Positions 62,183-64,000 of a stretch of DNA of 64,000 nucleotides are shown one piece after another; position 1 is the first letter of the stretch, and each line of letters starts with the position of its first letter. A program made the position numbers and the translations under genes. This stretch comes from Clostridium_AM sp963780135 (GTDB taxonomy: Bacteria; Bacillota; Clostridia; Clostridiales; Clostridiaceae), in assembly GCA_963780135.1 (NCBI GenBank), contig CAWAAR010000003.1, forward strand, positions 3,844,001-3,908,000, written 5' to 3'. Under the pieces are notes generated by a model. That model searched no databases, had not been told where the DNA came from, and worked only from the letters and a program-made list of their open reading frames with translations.

Positions 62183-63451
62183 TTAATTGATTTCAAACTT
62201 GTCAATTTCGTTTTGTAACTTTTTTGATAAACCATATAACTTTTCTGCATTTAAAGCTATATTACTTATTGAATTATTTTGCTCTGAAAATGAAGCTGCT
62301 ATCTCCTCTGAACAGGACGCACTATCACTTATCAATTCAGAAACTCTATTAATTTCTTTACTTATAAAGCTAGACATATTTTGTATTTCTGAATATATAT
62401 CATATAGTTCGTGGACATCTTTTTCATTTTTTTCTACACCAATTACAATTTTATTGAGAGCTTCTCCTCCTTTTCTAATTGATGAAATTTGCGTATTTAC
62501 CTTTTCAAGATTGCTCTCCATAGTTTTTACTGTAATGGTAGTTTCTACTTGAATATCATTTATTAAATCTTCAATTTTTTTAGAAGAGTCTGTGGAACTT
62601 AAAGCCAATTTGCCAATCTCCTCAGCAACAACAGCAAAGCCTTTACCTGATTCTCCTGCTCTTGCAGATTCTATAGAAGCATTTAATGCAAGCAAATTGG
62701 TTTGTTTTGATATATTAGAAATTACATTGGCAATATCACTTATTTCTTGTGACCTTTTTCCAAGGTTTTGAATTGATTCTGTTGCAAAGGCTACAGTTTT
62801 GCTAACCCAAGAAAATTGTTCAATAACATCCTGTAAATAATCCCTGCCACTTGAGGCAACAGCTGAAGAATTTTTAGTTACTTCTAGCATATCATTGACC
62901 TTATTAAAGCCTTCATTTGTTTTAGAAAGACTATTTTGTATCTGATTTTGAATATTTATTACGCTTTCGCTCTGTCTAACCGCACCCTCTGCCATAAAAT
63001 TAGTTGATGCTGTGACTTGGTCAGATGTTTTTCTAGTTGTATCAGATGTTTGAGTAAGATATTCTGAAAGTTTAGAAACTTCTAAAGATGAATTTTCAAC
63101 TTGCTTAATCATTAATTCTAAAGAACTCATAAAGTTATTGAAAGAATCTGTTAATTGACCTATTTCATCCTTACTATCAATATCCATACGAACAGTTAAA
63201 TTGCCCTTACTTACAATATAAAAATTTTTATTAAGAATTTTTATAGATGATATTAATGTTATTTTACCAATAAAAAACGAAATAAGTCCCACTATAATCC
63301 CAGCTAATACACATAATATAGAAAAAGGTATAACATATTCCTGTTTTTTATATATTGTAAAAAAACTAGCAAACACTGGAAATATCAAACCCATTATAAT
63401 CCCAGATCCTAGAGATAAAATTAAATATCTTCTTATTATACTCTTTGACAT
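62183..63451 (-). CDS. Methyl-accepting chemotaxis protein
   Basis: This 422-aa chemoreceptor has two adjacent membrane segments (about 8-30 and 38-62) with almost no external loop, so it senses inside the membrane or cytoplasm. A HAMP domain follows (about 63-115, TVRMDIDSKDEIGQLTDSFN), then the signalling domain with the conserved tip NASIESARAGESGKGFAVVAEEIGKLA. The ribosome binding site (GGGGG, 13 bases upstream) is distant. A response regulator starts divergently 210 bases to the right. Confidence 0.9.
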   Translation of the reverse strand: MSKSIIRRYLILSLGSGIIMGLIFPVFASFFTIYKKQEYVIPFSILCVLAGIIVGLISFFIGKITLISSIKILNKNFYIVSKGNLTVRMDIDSKDEIGQLTDSFNNFMSSLELMIKQVENSSLEVSKLSEYLTQTSDTTRKTSDQVTASTNFMAEGAVRQSESVINIQNQIQNSLSKTNEGFNKVNDMLEVTKNSSAVASSGRDYLQDVIEQFSWVSKTVAFATESIQNLGKRSQEISDIANVISNISKQTNLLALNASIESARAGESGKGFAVVAEEIGKLALSSTDSSKKIEDLINDIQVETTITVKTMESNLEKVNTQISSIRKGGEALNKIVIGVEKNEKDVHELYDIYSEIQNMSSFISKEINRVSELISDSASCSEEIAASFSEQNNSISNIALNAEKLYGLSKKLQNEIDKFEIN

Positions 63452-63662
63452 AATGATTCAATGCCCCCTCTCCATATAAGACCTTTTTATTCTTAATGAA
63501 AATTATATCATCCACATATAGTATCTTCAACAAATATTTACAATTATTCCTTGAAGATGCTTTAACTTGAATCTTCTAAATATCTAAAAATAATATTTGT
63601 TAACTGCTAAATATTGGTGATATAATTAAATAAAATAAAGTCGATTTGTTATAGAGGTATGT

Positions 63663-64000
63663 ATGGATAAATGGAAACTTTTATTAATTGATGACAGTAA
63701 AATGAGTAATAAGATTTTGTCAGACATTCTCACTGAAGCAGGCTTTCGTAATATCCTCACCTTCAATAATGCTGTAGATACACTAGACTATTTAGACAAA
63801 GATGAAAATCCATCTGTCAATATTATTATAACTGATTTAATAATGCCCCATATGAATGGTATTGAATTAAGTAAAATTATTAGAGCTGATAAAAAATTCG
63901 ACTTAATTCCTATAATAATGATAACTTCTTCAAAAGATATGGAAAATCTTCAAGCAGCCTTTAACGTTGGTGTAATTGATTATATATCAAAGCCTTTTAA
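63663..64000 (+). CDS. Response regulator, N-terminal receiver (cut by window end)
   Basis: The first 112 codons encode a receiver domain: LLIDDSKMSN (acidic pocket), phosphoacceptor Asp in IIITDLIMPHMNG (about residue 57), ITSSKD and Lys in YISKPF. GAGGT precedes the ATG. The output domain lies outside the window. A motility or signalling link to the adjacent chemoreceptor is possible. Confidence 0.9.
   Translation, partial: MDKWKLLLIDDSKMSNKILSDILTEAGFRNILTFNNAVDTLDYLDKDENPSVNIIITDLIMPHMNGIELSKIIRADKKFDLIPIIMITSSKDMENLQAAFNVGVIDYISKPF

Overview
The window is A+T-rich, with strong purine-rich ribosome binding sites (GGAGG) and families typical of low-GC Firmicutes: Mbeg1-like hydrolase, EFR1 ferredoxin, DUF3810, BspA-type leucine-rich repeats, and LytS/YesN sugar sensing of the Clostridium beijerinckii XylFII type. 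It is best read as a chromosomal piece of Clostridium sensu stricto or a close relative; the species cannot be named from the sequence. Almost all genes lie on the minus strand.

Bases 1-15,700 are a decayed, repetitive accessory region. It has an intact AAA-ATPase-like/PD-(D/E)XK protein, a deleted relative of it, a collapsed copy of the DUF3810 gene that survives intact at 19.5-20.6 kb, a broken Rpn nuclease, and a tandem duplication of a cassette (DUF3990 gene, large secreted protein, degenerate receiver protein). The two secreted proteins (1257 and 1102 aa) share an almost identical N-terminal module of about 445 residues. They diverge abruptly at a 17-base palindrome and carry unrelated C-terminal modules: beta-helix-like in one, Ig-like plus three 112-aa repeats plus BspA leucine-rich repeats in the other. 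Each operon starts with a 116-aa receiver-like protein lacking the phosphoacceptor Asp. Each promoter carries TTTCAT repeats spaced 11 bp over the -35 position. Immediately upstream (15.7-18.6 kb) are a SARP-type response regulator and a 7TM sensor kinase that are plausible controllers.

18.6-33.4 kb holds a truncated zeta-like toxin with its small partner, DUF3810, EFR1 ferredoxin, an 809-aa membrane protein, an Mbeg1-like hydrolase, a NUDIX hydrolase, an IS607-type element (intact TnpB, frameshifted TnpA), a truncated SUKH protein, a class II Fic protein, a PfkB-family sugar kinase and an IS1182-like element with one internal stop codon.

33.6-46.7 kb is the most interesting region: a co-directional, very A+T-rich island of mostly uncharacterised genes resembling an anti-phage defence cluster. 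It has three proteins with HEPN motifs, a DUF262/HEPN pair, a CorA-like channel split at an A7 run, a PLD-like protein overlapping an unknown 404-aa protein, an RloC/PrrC-like ATPase with a zinc hook, and a deleted NERD-HRDC protein.

46.9-64 kb returns toward the core genome through several gene fragments (DnaB C-terminal domain, sigma-factor piece, ABC-2 permease, beta-CASP hydrolase). It then has phosphohexomutase, pirin, an MFS transporter, a monosaccharide ABC transporter (chvE-mmsA-mmsB) preceded by its sensing operon (membrane-anchored sugar-binding protein, LytS-type kinase, YesN-type regulator), chemoreceptors, and the start of a response regulator that runs off the window.
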